DNA of 64,000 nt, from contig NW_027488368.1 in NCBI RefSeq assembly GCF_051014445.1, forward strand, positions 28,804,001 through 28,868,000. The letters are read 5' to 3'. Below the pieces are notes generated by a model. The model had not been told where the DNA came from. It saw only the letters and a list, made by a program, of their open reading frames with translations, and did not search any database. The translations under genes and the position numbers were made by a program. Position 1 is the first letter of the stretch; each line of letters starts with the position of its first letter. Of the stretch, positions 20,096 to 31,374 are shown piece by piece. This DNA comes from Colletes latitarsis (lineage: Eukaryota > Arthropoda > Insecta > Hymenoptera > Colletidae).

Positions 20096-21173
20096 TTGCA
20101 AACTAGCTTGCTGCTTGCTTAAAAGCTTGCTGCTTGCTTCTAGCTTCCTTCTTGCTTACAAGCATACTGCTTCCTTACTAACTTACTGCTTTGTTATTAG
20201 CTTGCTGCTTTTTATCTAGCTTACTGCTTGCTTACGATATGACCGTTTTCTTACCAACTTACTGCTTTGTTAAAAGCTTACTGCTTTCTTTCAAGCTTCC
20301 TGTTGCTTACGAGATGACCGTTTTCTTACTAACTTACTGCTTTGTTAATAGCCTGCTGCTTGCATTCTAGCTCAATGCTTGCTTACTAGCTCACTGCTTG
20401 CATACTAGCTTCCTGCATGCTTTCTAACTTTCCCCTCGCTTACTAGCTCACTGCTTGCTTACTTGCATGCTGCTTGCCTACCAGCTTACTTGTTTCTAAC
20501 TAGCTCACTTGCTGTTTACAAGTATACTGCTTCCCTCCTACATTCCTGCTCGCTTACTGGCTCACTGCTTCCATACTAGCTTCCTGCTCCCTTACTATCT
20601 CACTGCATGCTTACAAGCATACTGCTTGCTTACAAGCTTACTGCTTGCTTCGTAGCTTGCCGCTTGCTTACTAGCATACTGCGTTCTTACTAGCTAAATG
20701 CATTCTGACTAGCCTACTGCTTGCTTACTAGCTTACTCCTTGCTTACTAGATTATTGCATCCTTACTAGCTCCCTGCACGCTTACTAGATAACAGCTTGC
20801 TCTCTAGCATACAGCTTGCTTGCTAGCATACAGCTTGCTTGCTAGCCTACTGCTTGCTTACGCGCTTCTTGCTTGCTTTCTAGCCTACTGCTTGCTTAAT
20901 TGCTAACTGCTTACTTACTAGCTTACAGCATGCTTCCCAACTTGATGCTTGCTTTCTAGCTTTCCGACTGCTTACTGGCATGCTGCGTCCTTACTAGCAC
21001 ACTGCTTGCTTACTAGCTCCCTGCTCGCTTACTAGGTCACAGCTTGCTTACTAGCTTACCTGTTGTAAGCAAGCTGACTGCTAGCTTACGTGCTTGCTGC
21101 TTGCGTTCTAGCTTACCCTCTGCTTACTAGCATACTGCTTCCTGACTAGCTAATTGCTTTCTAACTAGCACAC

Positions 21174-21175
<2 letters not shown>
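20096..21175 (-). repeat. 19-bp satellite, minus orientation, block 6
   Basis: Same satellite, with short local re-duplications such as TTGCTAGCATACAGC repeated at about 20810-20840. No gene is seen. Confidence 0.92.
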
Positions 21176-21204
<29 letters not shown>

Positions 21205-21512
21205 GTCGTGGGGAAAATCTTCGAAAGACTCCCTCCCACCTCCTTGGGGAGAGGTGGGAGGGGTGTGTGGGATTCCCCGCGCCCGTACAACGACAGGCGC
21301 GGGACCTACCCACTAAAAACCCCACGGTGACCCTTCGGCACGCTTTGGGAGGATACCGGGAATCGCTCGAAGCATTCTTCCGGTATCCTCCCCGTGCCCG
21401 CGCTTTCGCGCCCATCCCCCGGGGGGACAATCGGTCCCCCCAGTAGACACACTGCCTCATAGCGGCGGGACGGGGCCACTCCATCCCGCCGCTATCCGTC
21501 CCGGGGCCGCGT

Positions 21513-22806
21513 TTAGTGGCGGCTGCGAGCCCCAACTCGCGCGAGCAGGTCCATGGGCGGAATCCCCGCTAGAACCGTCGCCGCCTCATGTGACATGGTC
21601 CGATACCCGCGGACGACCCTGAGCGCCATGCGCCTCTGCACCCGACGCAGCATAGTCATGCTGCGCCGGGAGGCAGCCAGGTCGTCCGCCCAGACGGGGG
21701 CCCCGTATAGGGCCACCGACTGGACCATTGCCACATAGAGGCGACGAACTCGGCCCGCCGGGCCCCCCAGGTTGGGCAGGATCCGGCCCAGAGCCGCAAC
21801 CATCCTTTCCAACCGGGGGACCAGGCAGCGGAAATGCTCCTCGAAACGCCAGTGGCTATCGAGGATCAGCCCCAGATACCTGATCTGGGGCTTCACCTCG
21901 ATGTCAGCCCCACCCTCCCGGATCAGAGGGGGTGGCGGATCCTGCCGAGGTGAATGAAACGCAATCACCTCGGTCTTATGGACCGCCACCGTCATCCCCA
22001 TCCCCCTGATTCGGTCGACGACGCGTTGCGACCCCTCCTCCGCGCGACGCATGGCCCTCCCCCAGTGCGCCCCGACGGCCAGCACCAGTGTGTCATCCGC
22101 ATAACACACCGTGCTGACGCCGTCGGGGAGGCCGGCCCGCAACACCGAGTCGTACGCGATGTTCCACAGGAGTGGCCCGAGGACCGACCCCTGCGGAACA
22201 CCGCAGTACACCTCCCTCGGCATATCACCATCCCGGCCCGGATACTCGATCCACCTGCCGCGGAGATAATCCCCGACGACCGCCCTGAGACAAGGGGGGA
22301 CTCGATGATATTCGAGTCCCCTCCTTATCTCTTCCCAGGGGAGGGTGTTAAAGGCATTGGCAATATCCAAGGATATTGCCAATGCCACCCCTCCCCGGGA
22401 GACGGCCGCCTCCGAGAGGGCCCTCACACGACCTATCGCGTCGATAGTCGATCGGCCCCCCCGGAAACCGAACTGGCAGTCGGCAGGTGCTCGACAGGTG
22501 CTCGACGAGGCGGGCAGCAATCACACGCTCGAAGAGCTTGCCCACCTCGTCGAGGAGACAAATGGGCCGGTATGCGGAGGGAGACTCCGCGGGCCGACCC
22601 TCCTTCCGGAGGAGGACCATCCTCGCCACCTTCCAACTGGGGGGGAATCGCCCGTCCCTCAGGCAGCGGTCGAACAACCGCCTGAGGTCGGCCCCAAGGA
22701 CGCCCTGGGTCAAGACCCAAACCCGGCCGGGCACACCATCCGGACCCGGGGCCGTGTTACGAACCCCGAGCCGTCTGATGGCCGCTGCCAGCTCCTCCTG
22801 CGTGAC
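21513..22806 (-). pseudogene. ORF2 RT fragment, copy G
   Basis: Upstream frame: VTQEELAAAIRRLGVRNTAP through the RPICLLDEVGKLFERVIAAR region to LVEHLS. A scrambled CGAGCACCTGTCGAGCACCTG segment near 22495 (partial duplication plus loss) shifts frame. The second frame covers FGFRGGRSTIDA, SLDIANAFNTLPWEE, GVPQGSVLGPLLWN, YADD, KTEVIAF and IRYLGLILDSHWRF. It ends out of context in 3'UTR-derived residues (VGARSRH) at 21513. All RT catalytic motifs are intact, but the N-terminal endonuclease and C-terminal finger are absent. Confidence 0.9.
22353..22386 (-). repeat. 34-bp palindrome inside RT motif A (copy G)
   Basis: The same two 16-nt arms as in copy C, with AA in the centre on the plus strand. 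Present without change. Confidence 0.95.
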
Positions 22807-23595
22807 TACTACATCCTTACTTGCTGCCTGCTTGCTTACCAGCTTACTGTTTGCGTACAAACTGACCGCTTGCTTACTAGCTCGCTGCTTGCTTACTGGC
22901 TTGCTGCTTGCTTACTAGATCACAGCTCGCTTACTAGCACGCTGCTTGCTATCTAACTTACTGCTTGTTGGCTGGCATACTGCTTCCTTAATAGCTAACT
23001 ACTTTCTTACTGGCCTCCTGCTTGCTTAAAGCTTTCTCGTTTCTTACTATCTTACTGCTTGTTTACTAGCATACTGCTATCCTTACTAGCTTCCAGCTCG
23101 CTTACTATCTCACTGCTTGCTGACTAACATACGGCTTGCTTACTAAGTTGCTGCTTGAGTTCTAGCTTACTGTTTGCTTACAAACAGACTGGTTGCATAC
23201 AATCTTACAGCTTGCTTACTATCAAGCTGCTTCCTTACTATCTTCCACCTCGCTTACTAGCTCACTGGATGCTTACTAGCTTACTGCTTTCTTGCTAGCT
23301 AACTGCTTGCTTTCTAGCATACTGCTTCCTTACTTGCTTCCTGCTCGCTTACTGGTTCACTGTTTGCTTACTAGATTACAGTTTGCTTACTAGCTTACTG
23401 CTAGCTTAATCGCTTACTGCTTGCTTGCAAGCTTACTGCTTGCTTTCTAGCTTACTGCTTGCTTACTAGCATACTGCTTTCATACTAGGTACTTTCTTCC
23501 TTTCTAGCCTGCTGCTTGCTTCCTAGCTTACTGGTTGCTTACTTGTGTGCTCCTTGCTTACTAGCACACTGCTTCCTCACTAGCTTGCTGCTTAT
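22807..23595 (-). repeat. 19-bp satellite, minus orientation, block 7
   Basis: Same satellite. It ends CTTAT at 23591-23595, of which TTAT is the left target duplication of the Gypsy element. Confidence 0.92.
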
Positions 23596-23978
23596 TGTAG
23601 GGTTTTTTTTTGGGCGGCGGTGGTTTAGTTACAAGATTAATCGATTTATCAGATACTATATTCACACTCTTTTTATTCTTTGTCTCTCGTCACGCTCGAC
23701 AATTTCTACCCTATCCTACGCGGCTTGCTCGTATTTATTTAGTTTATCACATGCACACATACGTTCGCGGTTGCCGAACTTTTAGTCTTTCTCTTTTCCT
23801 CGTTATTGTTTCCTCGCTTTTCGGTTGTTCACCCATCAGCTAGTCGGCCGTTCGCTCGCCGCGTGTTGACGGTTTTTTGTTGCTCGTGCCGGTCAACGAA
23901 CGATTCGTTGTTCGGCTGAAATTTATACGCGTTTTTAATATTTAAATTTCGATAATTTTGCCGGCACTGTTCCCTACA
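23596..23978 (-). repeat. 3' LTR of the Gypsy element
   Basis: Plus strand starts TGTAGGGTTTTTTTTTGGG and ends GTTCCCTACA. Closely matches 28365-28748. On the minus strand the gag-pol stop codon lies within the first five bases of this LTR. Confidence 0.96.
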
Positions 23979-26900
23979 TTCGGCCATCCTGCACAGACGT
24001 TCGCCCTCGAACGTCTCCGGAGTCGTCCCTTTCGTTGTGAGATGCATCGCTCTCTTCCTCGGTCCACGGTTTCATGTAGTCGGCCGTTCTTGATGTCTGT
24101 AACGGCCCTTCATGTTCGCCAGTTCCTTCCACGAGGTACCTGTTGTTACGCATTACCTTGATTACGTTGTACGGTCCGAAATATTTATTAGCTAATTTTA
24201 AACCGGGCCCTTGTTGTACTCGTCTAATCGCCACTGTATCGCCAATGCGGTAAATTTTCGCATCCGTACGTTTCTTATTGTTCGTTTTTCGATTTTCTTT
24301 TTGTATCTTAGCTATACTTTCTTTCGCGTGGGCTCTCAGCTCTTCTCGGTTGTTTTCAAACATATCGGTCCACTCTTTTTCTAACATTTCTCTCATTTGG
24401 GGATCGTCTTTTAGTCGCGCTCGTTTGCCGAACAATAGTTGGAATGGCGAGGTGCCAATGCTTCGATGTTTTGTAATATTTAAAAATTGCTGCGCCTTAA
24501 CCAGATAGCGGTACCATTCGCCTTTTTCCGGATTAGACAGTTTCGTTAAAAGAGGTATCAATGTTCGGTTCACGCGCTCGACTTGCCCATTGGCTCTCGG
24601 TATGCCGGTCGTCACGAGGGAATGCGTTATGTTTTCTTCCATACAATAATTCGTGAATTCTTTGGATGTAAATGCAGTCCCTCGATCGGACACTATGCGT
24701 CGCGGGTTTCCGAAAATTGTAGCTTGCTTTCGAAGCCTTGTGATTACTTCCGCGCTACTCGTGCTTTTCGTTGCATATAGCAACACGAACTTTGAAAACG
24801 AATCGACGACTACAAATATGTGTTTGTAACTTTTCTTAGTGGAAGGGAGTGGCCCCAAGTGGTCTACGTAAAACGTGTCGAGTGGCACTTCTCCTTTTTC
24901 TATGGGATTTAAATATCCTTCCTGTCTACCACGCTTCTTTTCAGCTAATATACATGCAATGCAGTTTCGGATAACTCTGTCTATTTTTTCTCTTGCATTG
25001 GGAATCCAATAATCTTTTTTCAAGAGTGCCTCAGTCTTATTTACGGAGAAGTGCCCTCTTTCATGCGCTTGCCGAATTATTTGTGTAAATATTTGTTTTG
25101 GGACTACTAGTTTGAAATCATCGTCGAGTTCATTGAATAATAATCCGCCTCGAACCTCGTAACCCGAAATTTTGTTCTGTTCCGCGAGATCAATGATTCT
25201 AATTAAATCGGTATCGCTGCGCTGCACTCGTTGCAGATTCATCGTTAACCCCCCTCTTTGACTTTCTACAATCATGCACGACGGCAGCGGGTGTCGACTT
25301 AACGCGTCCACGTGCATCATATTTTTTCCCGGCCGATGTTCGATGACGTAGTCGAACTCCTCTAAAAGGAGAGCCCATCTGGCTACTCGCACGCACAGAT
25401 CTTTTTTTTTCATGGTTAATGCAAAAGCCCGGCAATCAGTTACGATTTTGAATGGTAATCCTAGTAAGTATACTCTAAACTTTTTGAGGGCTTTTATAAT
25501 CGCGAGGACCTCTAATTCGTAACTCGTGTAATTTCTTTCGGCCGACGTGGTTTTTCCGCTCGCATAGTAAATAGGATGAAACGCGTGATCTTTCTCATCT
25601 TTTTGCAACAGAATTGCCCCATAGCCATACATACATGCGTCTGTGTGTAGTTGTGTTTCCGCGCACGCTCTATACAAATTTAATACCGGTTTGCTGCTTA
25701 GGATTTCTTTCAGGTGGATGAAGGCATTTTTCTGTTCCTCGCCAAATGTGAATTTGGCATCTGCTTTCAACAAATCAGATAATGGTCTCGCTATCAGCGA
25801 GTAGTGGGAAATAAATTTCCGGAAATAGCCGGTTAGTCCAAGAAAGCTCTGTAATTGTCGCGTATTTGTTGGTTCCGGAAATCTCTTAACTGCCCCCGTT
25901 TTGTGTTCGGAAGGACGTATTTGTCCGTTTTTAATTATGTATCCTAAAAACTCGACCGTGTCTTGTAGCAAACTACATTTTCTCCAATTTATTCGTAAGC
26001 CTGCATCACTGGCGGTACTCAAAACAAGTCTGAGATTTTTTAAGCCGTCCTCAAACTCGAACGAAGGTATTATTAGGTCGTCTAAGTACGTTAAAACAAC
26101 TTTTTTTCGAATCAACTCTTTAAAGACCGCATTTACGTATTTTTGAAAGACTGCCGGGGAATTGCAAAGACCGAAGGGAACTTTGAGAAATTCGTAGTGT
26201 CCATCAGGGACTATGAAAGCTGTGTACTTTCGACTATTCTGCTCTACGGGGACATGGAAAAATCCATTTTGCAAATCTAAAGTGCTGTAATATTTCGCGC
26301 CTTGTAACGAGTCTATTTGATCAGCTATGAGAGGCAATGGATATCGGTCTTTAACAATTTTTTTATTTACGAGTCTGTAATTTACGCATAATCTAATGGA
26401 ACCGTTCTTTTTCTTAACTAGGACTATCGGGCTTGCGTATTCTGATAGTGAGGGTTGAACTATGCCTTCGCCCAACCATTCCTGTATCTGCTCATTAACA
26501 ATGTCTCGCTCTGAAGGCGATAATCGCCTCGCTCTTTGAAAAATAGGTTCATCATCCTTAAGCACGATTGACATTTGGACACCGATCTCTTTAGTTTTCG
26601 CGGGTTCGTAATTTTCGACCAAATTTTCTATTACCCGTTGATGTTCGGCGGGGATGTGCGAAACATCGGCTTTCTCTTTCGTCTCTTCTACTATATTTAT
26701 TTGATATATCTCCGGTAAATCGTTAACGACTGTTTTATCGGAGGGACTGATGGAAATATTACCGTTCCTTAGGCGGAGCTCAACAGTTTCAAGAAAATCT
26801 GTTCCTATAATCAATTGATGACTCATTAGTGAATTTGAAACTACGCGTATGAGGACCGTATAGGAGTTGCCGTCGACGGTTAGTTTTCCGTAAAATTCGC

Positions 26901-28245
26901 CTAATGTCGTATTCGTAGAGCCTACTCCTGTGAACTTGACCTCTTTAGGCTGTAATCGCGGAGCTCCTAACTGTATGTACTGATCAGCACGCATTAAACA
27001 AAAATCGCTCCCAGTGTCAATCAGTGCTTCGATATGATAACCGTTTATCTCAACATCTTTTATACATTTTTTTTGTGTTACCTGAGACGCTACATCGTTC
27101 ACCGCTGCTGTGTCCCGCGCTTTGGGACATTGCACCGCGATATGTCCCCGTTCTTGGCACCTGAAGCACTTAGCGCCCTCGTTTTTCGTCGGACACTTAT
27201 CACTCATGTGCTCTGGTGAACCGCAGTTGTAGCAGAAACGTCTCGTGCCTCGGAAATCCTGCCTCCTCTCGGTCCTCTCGGTCATCTCGTTCCTCGTGGT
27301 CGATGGTCGCTTGTATCCGCTGCTTCCAAATCTCGCCTTCTGAACCGTGTTGCTCTGGCTTCTATCTCGTAGACTTATCTGCTCAAATGCTTCGAGCAGA
27401 TCGGTTTTTGTGCGGAATTTATGAATTCGTGCCTGATCCCTTAGATTTACATCAGGTATACCATCGATAAGGTAATCAACAAGCTCGTCTTCTGCTATCG
27501 GTACTTTATTTCCCATTATTACCTTTTCGTGGACATATTCATGGAAGGTTTCGTTCCGCCTCCATACTCGTTCTTCGAATGCCCTTCGGAGTGCTATTCG
27601 GTTCTGTCGATGATGATACATCCCTCTGAGCTCTATCAACAATTCTTCGACACTCATTTCGATGTGTTCGGGTCTCGAGTAGAACCATTCGAGAGCCTTC
27701 CCCTTGAGTTGCATACTGATTAACGTCTTCACTTGACGAGCATCCAGTTCATAGTTTCTGCATATCATATGCAGCTGTTTCTCCCAATTTTCATATTCAC
27801 CCACTTCTCCTTTGTAGATGCTCAGCAAATCTGCCACCGTTGCAACGTTCACTCGCGGTCCGTTATCGATAAATACCGGTGTTCTCACTGCGCTCTCAAA
27901 CTGTGGCCTTTCATTCGGAATGTTTGTACCGCGAAGGGATCTCAGCAATTCTAATTCTCGTCGAACCAATTCTAACTCTCGTTCGAGTGATTCTCTGCTT
28001 CGCTTACCATCGTCTTCTTTTAAATCATTCGGAACCACCGTTTCGATAGCACGTGCCTCCGCAGCACATGCGTTTTCAGTGTCGTCTATGGCACCGCGTG
28101 TCCTTGGAAGGTCTAGGGTAATTGATCCTGATAGATCTGCCTCCCGCAATCGTCGAACTAATTCTGTTTTAGTTCCTGAACTAGAATATCCCAGTTCCCT
28201 CGGTCTATCTTTTAGTTCGACCACAGTTAGATCGTTTGGATTCAT
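23974..28245 (-). CDS. Gag-Pol polyprotein of Ty3/Gypsy retrotransposon (intact, 1423 aa)
   Basis: One open frame encodes the structural and enzymatic proteins for cytoplasmic particle assembly, reverse transcription and integration. Order by residue: an N-terminal helix-loop-helix resembling a SAP domain (about 5-37, LTVVELKDRPRELGYSSSG), a Glu/Arg-rich coiled coil (about 80-105), a capsid-like Gag region (about 150-295), and two CCHC knuckles (CYNCGSPEHMSDKC 338-351, CFRCQERGHIAVQC 360-373). Then a protease with DTG (410-412), an RT with YLDD (720-723), RNase H with D869, and integrase with HHCC zinc site (H1061, H1065, C1095, C1098) and D1128, D1187, E1223 (D,D35E). A basic C-terminus follows. 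All key residues are present. Gag and Pol are fused without a frameshift site. The stop TAG uses bases of the 3' LTR. Start ATG 28243-28245 is the first Met of the frame, about 120 bp after the 5' LTR. Confidence 0.96.
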   Translation of the reverse strand: MNPNDLTVVELKDRPRELGYSSSGTKTELVRRLREADLSGSITLDLPRTRGAIDDTENACAAEARAIETVVPNDLKEDDGKRSRESLERELELVRRELELLRSLRGTNIPNERPQFESAVRTPVFIDNGPRVNVATVADLLSIYKGEVGEYENWEKQLHMICRNYELDARQVKTLISMQLKGKALEWFYSRPEHIEMSVEELLIELRGMYHHRQNRIALRRAFEERVWRRNETFHEYVHEKVIMGNKVPIAEDELVDYLIDGIPDVNLRDQARIHKFRTKTDLLEAFEQISLRDRSQSNTVQKARFGSSGYKRPSTTRNEMTERTERRQDFRGTRRFCYNCGSPEHMSDKCPTKNEGAKCFRCQERGHIAVQCPKARDTAAVNDVASQVTQKKCIKDVEINGYHIEALIDTGSDFCLMRADQYIQLGAPRLQPKEVKFTGVGSTNTTLGEFYGKLTVDGNSYTVLIRVVSNSLMSHQLIIGTDFLETVELRLRNGNISISPSDKTVVNDLPEIYQINIVEETKEKADVSHIPAEHQRVIENLVENYEPAKTKEIGVQMSIVLKDDEPIFQRARRLSPSERDIVNEQIQEWLGEGIVQPSLSEYASPIVLVKKKNGSIRLCVNYRLVNKKIVKDRYPLPLIADQIDSLQGAKYYSTLDLQNGFFHVPVEQNSRKYTAFIVPDGHYEFLKVPFGLCNSPAVFQKYVNAVFKELIRKKVVLTYLDDLIIPSFEFEDGLKNLRLVLSTASDAGLRINWRKCSLLQDTVEFLGYIIKNGQIRPSEHKTGAVKRFPEPTNTRQLQSFLGLTGYFRKFISHYSLIARPLSDLLKADAKFTFGEEQKNAFIHLKEILSSKPVLNLYRACAETQLHTDACMYGYGAILLQKDEKDHAFHPIYYASGKTTSAERNYTSYELEVLAIIKALKKFRVYLLGLPFKIVTDCRAFALTMKKKDLCVRVARWALLLEEFDYVIEHRPGKNMMHVDALSRHPLPSCMIVESQRGGLTMNLQRVQRSDTDLIRIIDLAEQNKISGYEVRGGLLFNELDDDFKLVVPKQIFTQIIRQAHERGHFSVNKTEALLKKDYWIPNAREKIDRVIRNCIACILAEKKRGRQEGYLNPIEKGEVPLDTFYVDHLGPLPSTKKSYKHIFVVVDSFSKFVLLYATKSTSSAEVITRLRKQATIFGNPRRIVSDRGTAFTSKEFTNYCMEENITHSLVTTGIPRANGQVERVNRTLIPLLTKLSNPEKGEWYRYLVKAQQFLNITKHRSIGTSPFQLLFGKRARLKDDPQMREMLEKEWTDMFENNREELRAHAKESIAKIQKENRKTNNKKRTDAKIYRIGDTVAIRRVQQGPGLKLANKYFGPYNVIKVMRNNRYLVEGTGEHEGPLQTSRTADYMKPWTEEESDASHNERDDSGDVRGRTSVQDGRM

Positions 28246-28343
28246 TTTTTAAGATATATTTCCTCTCTTCACTTCTTAAACTGAAACTCACTAATCCCTA
28301 ATAAACCGATTTTACTAACCTTTGGCCGCTATTGCTACTGTCA

Positions 28344-28361
28344 ATCCCGGCTGAGCCCCCA
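28344..28361 (-). promoter_or_regulatory. Primer binding site of the Gypsy element (tRNA-Pro-like)
   Basis: On the minus strand, three bases after the 5' LTR, TGGGGGCTCAGCCGGGAT would pair with an 18-nt tRNA 3' end terminating in CCA with C as discriminator base. A C discriminator and a GGCTC-type acceptor stem are features of tRNA-Pro. The tRNA identity is inferred from memory, not checked. Confidence 0.65.
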
Positions 28362-28364
28362 ATT

Positions 28365-28748
28365 TGTAGGATTTTTTTTTTGGGCAGCGGTGGTTTAGTT
28401 ACAAGATTAATCGATTTATCAGATACTATATTCACACTCTTTTTATTCTTTGTCTCTCGACACGCTCAACAATTTCTACCCTATCCCTCGCGGCTTGCTC
28501 GTATTTATTTAGTTTAACACATGCACACATACGTTCGCGGTTGCCGAACTTTTAGTCTTTCTCTTTTCCTCGTTATTGTTTTCTCGCTTTTCGGTTGTTC
28601 ACCCATCAGCTGGTCGGCCGTTCGCTCGCCGCGTGTTGACGGTTTTTTGTTGCTCGTGCCGGACAACGAACGATTCGTTGTTCGGCAGAAATTTATACGC
28701 GTTTTTAATATTTAAATTTGGATAATTTTGCCGGCACGGTTCCCTACA
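28365..28748 (-). repeat. 5' LTR of the Gypsy element
   Basis: Plus strand starts TGTAGGATTTTTTTTTGGG and ends GTTCCCTACA, followed by TTAT (target duplication). It should carry the element's promoter and RNA start. Specific elements were not assigned. Confidence 0.96.
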
Positions 28749-31374
28749 TTATTTAATAGATAAATGCTTCCTTACTAGCCTGCTGCTTACTTTCTAGCTT
28801 ACTTCTTGCTTACTAACTTGCTGCTTGCTTCCTAGCTTACTGCTTGCCTTCTAGCATACTGCTACCTTACCATCTTACTCCTCGCTTATTAGCTCACACC
28901 TTCCTTACTAGCTTACTACTTGCTTAGTAGCATACTGCTTCCTTACTAGCCAGCTGCATGCCTACTAGCTTCCTCCTCACTCACTGTCTCGCTGCTTTCT
29001 TACAAGCTGACTGCTTGCTTACAATCTTACTACCTCCTTACTAGCTATTAGCTTTCTTACAAGCTTCCTGCTTGCCTACTAGTTTACTGCTCGCTTACTA
29101 GCTCACTGCTTGCATACTAGCTTACTGCTTGCTTACAAGCTAATTGGCTGCTTACTAGCCTGTTGCATGCTTACATGCTTACATGTTTCTAACTAGCTTA
29201 CTGCATGCTAACTAGCATACTGCTTCCTCCTCGCTCACTAGCTCACTGCTTGCTTACCAGCTGGCTGCGTGCTTTCTAGCAATACTGCTTGCCTACTTGC
29301 ATACAGCATTCCTACTAGTTACCAGCTTGCTTACTAGCATGCTGCTTACTTACTAGCTTCCTGCTAGCTTAATAGATCACAGATTGCATACGTGCTGACT
29401 GCTTGGTATCTAGCTTACTGCATGCTTACTAGCTAACAGCTTGCTTACTAGCTAACTGCTTTCTTACTAGCCTCCCGCTTGCTTACTAGCTTACTGCTTG
29501 CTTATTAGCTTACAACTTGCCTACACGCTTACTGCTTGCTTACTAGCCCGCTGCTTGCTTACTATCTTACTGCTTGCTTACTAGCTTACAACTTCCTTCC
29601 TAGCATGCTGCTTTCTTACTAGCTAGCAGCTTTCTGATTAGCTTACTGCTTGCTTTCTAGCTCGCTGCTGGCTGACTAGCTCACTGCTTGCTTACTCGCT
29701 TGCTGCTTGCTTTCGGGCATGCTGCTTGATTACTAGCCTGCAGCATGCTTTCTGGCTTACTGCTGGCTTATTAGCATACTGATTTCTTACTAACTTACTG
29801 CTTTCTTACAAGCTAACTGCTTGCTTACGAGTTCACTGGTTGCTTACTAGCTTCCTGCTCGCTTACTAGCTCACTGGTTGCTTATTGGCGTACTGCTTTC
29901 TTACTAGGTAACTGCTGTCTTACTAACCTGCTGTTTGCTTAGTAGCTTACTTGTTTCTTACAAGCTTACTGCATGCTTACTAGAATACAGCTTCCTCACT
30001 AGCTTCCTGCTCGCTTACTAGCTCACTCCTTGCTTACTAACTTACTGCTTGTTACTAGCATGCACAATACTTCCTTACTGGCTCTCTCCTCGCTTCCTGG
30101 CTCACTGCTTGCTTACTAGCTTAATGCCTGCTTTCTAGCTTACTGCTTGCGTACTAGCACACTGCTTTCTTACTAGCTCACTGCTTGCATTCTAGCTTAC
30201 TGCTCGCTTACTAGCTCAATTCTTCCTTACTGACTTAGTGCTTTCTTACTAGCTTACTAGTTCCTTCCTAGCATGATGCTTTCTTACTAGCTAGCAGCAT
30301 TCTGACTAGCCTGCTGCTTGCTAACTAGCTTACTGCTTGCTTACTAGCTCACTGCTTGCTTAGTAGCTTACTGCTAGCATACTCGCTTACAGCTTGCTTA
30401 CTATCAAACTGCGTCCTTACTAGCTTTCTCCTGGCTTACTAGCTTATTGCATGCTCACTAGCCTACTGCTTTCTTACTAGCTAACTGCTCTCTTACTAGC
30501 CTGCTGCTCACTTACTAGCTCACTGCTTGCTTACCAGCTTACTGCTTGCTTACATGCTTACTGCTTGCTTACTAGCATATCGCTTGCTTACAAGCTTACC
30601 GCTAGGTTACTAGCTTACTGCTTCCTTACTAGCTTCCTGCTTGCTTACCAGCATACTGCTTTCTTACTAGCTTACTGCTTGCTTACTAGCACTCAGCACC
30701 CTTACTAGCTACCTGCTCGCTCACTGACTTACTGCATGCTTACTAGCTTGCTGCTTGCTTTCTAGCCCACTGCCTGCTTACCACCTTACTGCTTTCTTAC
30801 TAGCCCACTGCATTCACACTAGCTAACTGCTTTCCTATTAGCCTGCTTCTTGCTTACTAGCTTACTGCTAGCTTACTCGCTTACTTCTTTTTTACTGGCC
30901 TGCTGCTCGCTTTCTAGCTTCCAGCTTGCATAATATCTTACTGTTGGCTTACTGGCTAACTGCTTTCATACCAGCTTACTGCTCGCTTACTATCTCACTG
31001 CTTGCTTACTAGCTCACTGCTTGCTTACAACCTTACTGCTCGCTTCCTAGCTTACTGCTTGCATACTAGCTTGCTGCTTGCATACTAGCTTACTGCTTGC
31101 TCACTAGAGTACTGCTTCCTCACTAGCTTCCTGCTCGCTTATTAGCTTACTGGTTGCTTACGAGCTTACAGCTTCGTTACCTATTTACAGCATGCTCAAT
31201 AGCTAACTGCTGTCTTACTAGCCTGCTGCTTGCTTTCTAGCCTACTGCACGCTTACGTGCTTGCTACTTGTTTTCAAGCTTACGGCTTCCTTTCTAGCTA
31301 CCTGCTTGCTTACCAGATTACTGCTCGCTTACAAGCTTCCTCCTCGCTTACTAGCTTACTGCTTGCTTACTAGC
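28749..31374 (-). repeat. 19-bp satellite, minus orientation, block 8
   Basis: 2.6 kb of the same satellite. It begins with the right TTAT duplication of the Gypsy element. No gene is seen. Confidence 0.92.

Larger units (their letters stand above)
21176..22806 (-). mobile_element. R1-clade retrotransposon, copy G (5'-truncated, internal deletion)
   Basis: On the minus strand it runs from within the RT N-terminal region (GTCACGCAGGAGG, 22806) to poly(A), seen as a 29-T run at 21176-21204. A deletion of roughly 860 bp at about 21540 joins PPMDLLAR to the 3'UTR (microhomology GCG), removing the C-terminal third of ORF2 including the zinc finger. The 3'UTR part (21205-21540) keeps the conserved stem-loops. 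No clear target duplication was found. Confidence 0.92.
23596..28748 (-). mobile_element. Complete Ty3/Gypsy LTR retrotransposon
   Basis: A 5,153-bp element with direct LTRs of 383 and 384 bp, both TG...CA, flanked by TTAT (23592-23595 and 28749-28752). The minus-strand order is 5' LTR, primer binding site, gag-pol in one ORF, 3' LTR. Pol order PR-RT-RNaseH-IN is that of Ty3/Gypsy. No env-like third ORF is present. The LTRs differ by about a dozen substitutions (roughly 3%), so the insertion is fairly young but not brand new. Base composition is far less G+C-rich than the neighbouring R1 copies. Confidence 0.97.

Noticed and set aside
21165..22830. Target-site duplication for copy G
   Set aside because: The bases beside the poly(A) side (GTGTGTGCTAG on the minus strand) do not match the bases beside the 5' side (GGATGTAGTA). 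Satellite similarity alone is not evidence.
23596..28748. An env-like gene making the Gypsy element an endogenous retrovirus
   Set aside because: The gag-pol frame ends inside the 3' LTR, leaving no space for a third ORF.
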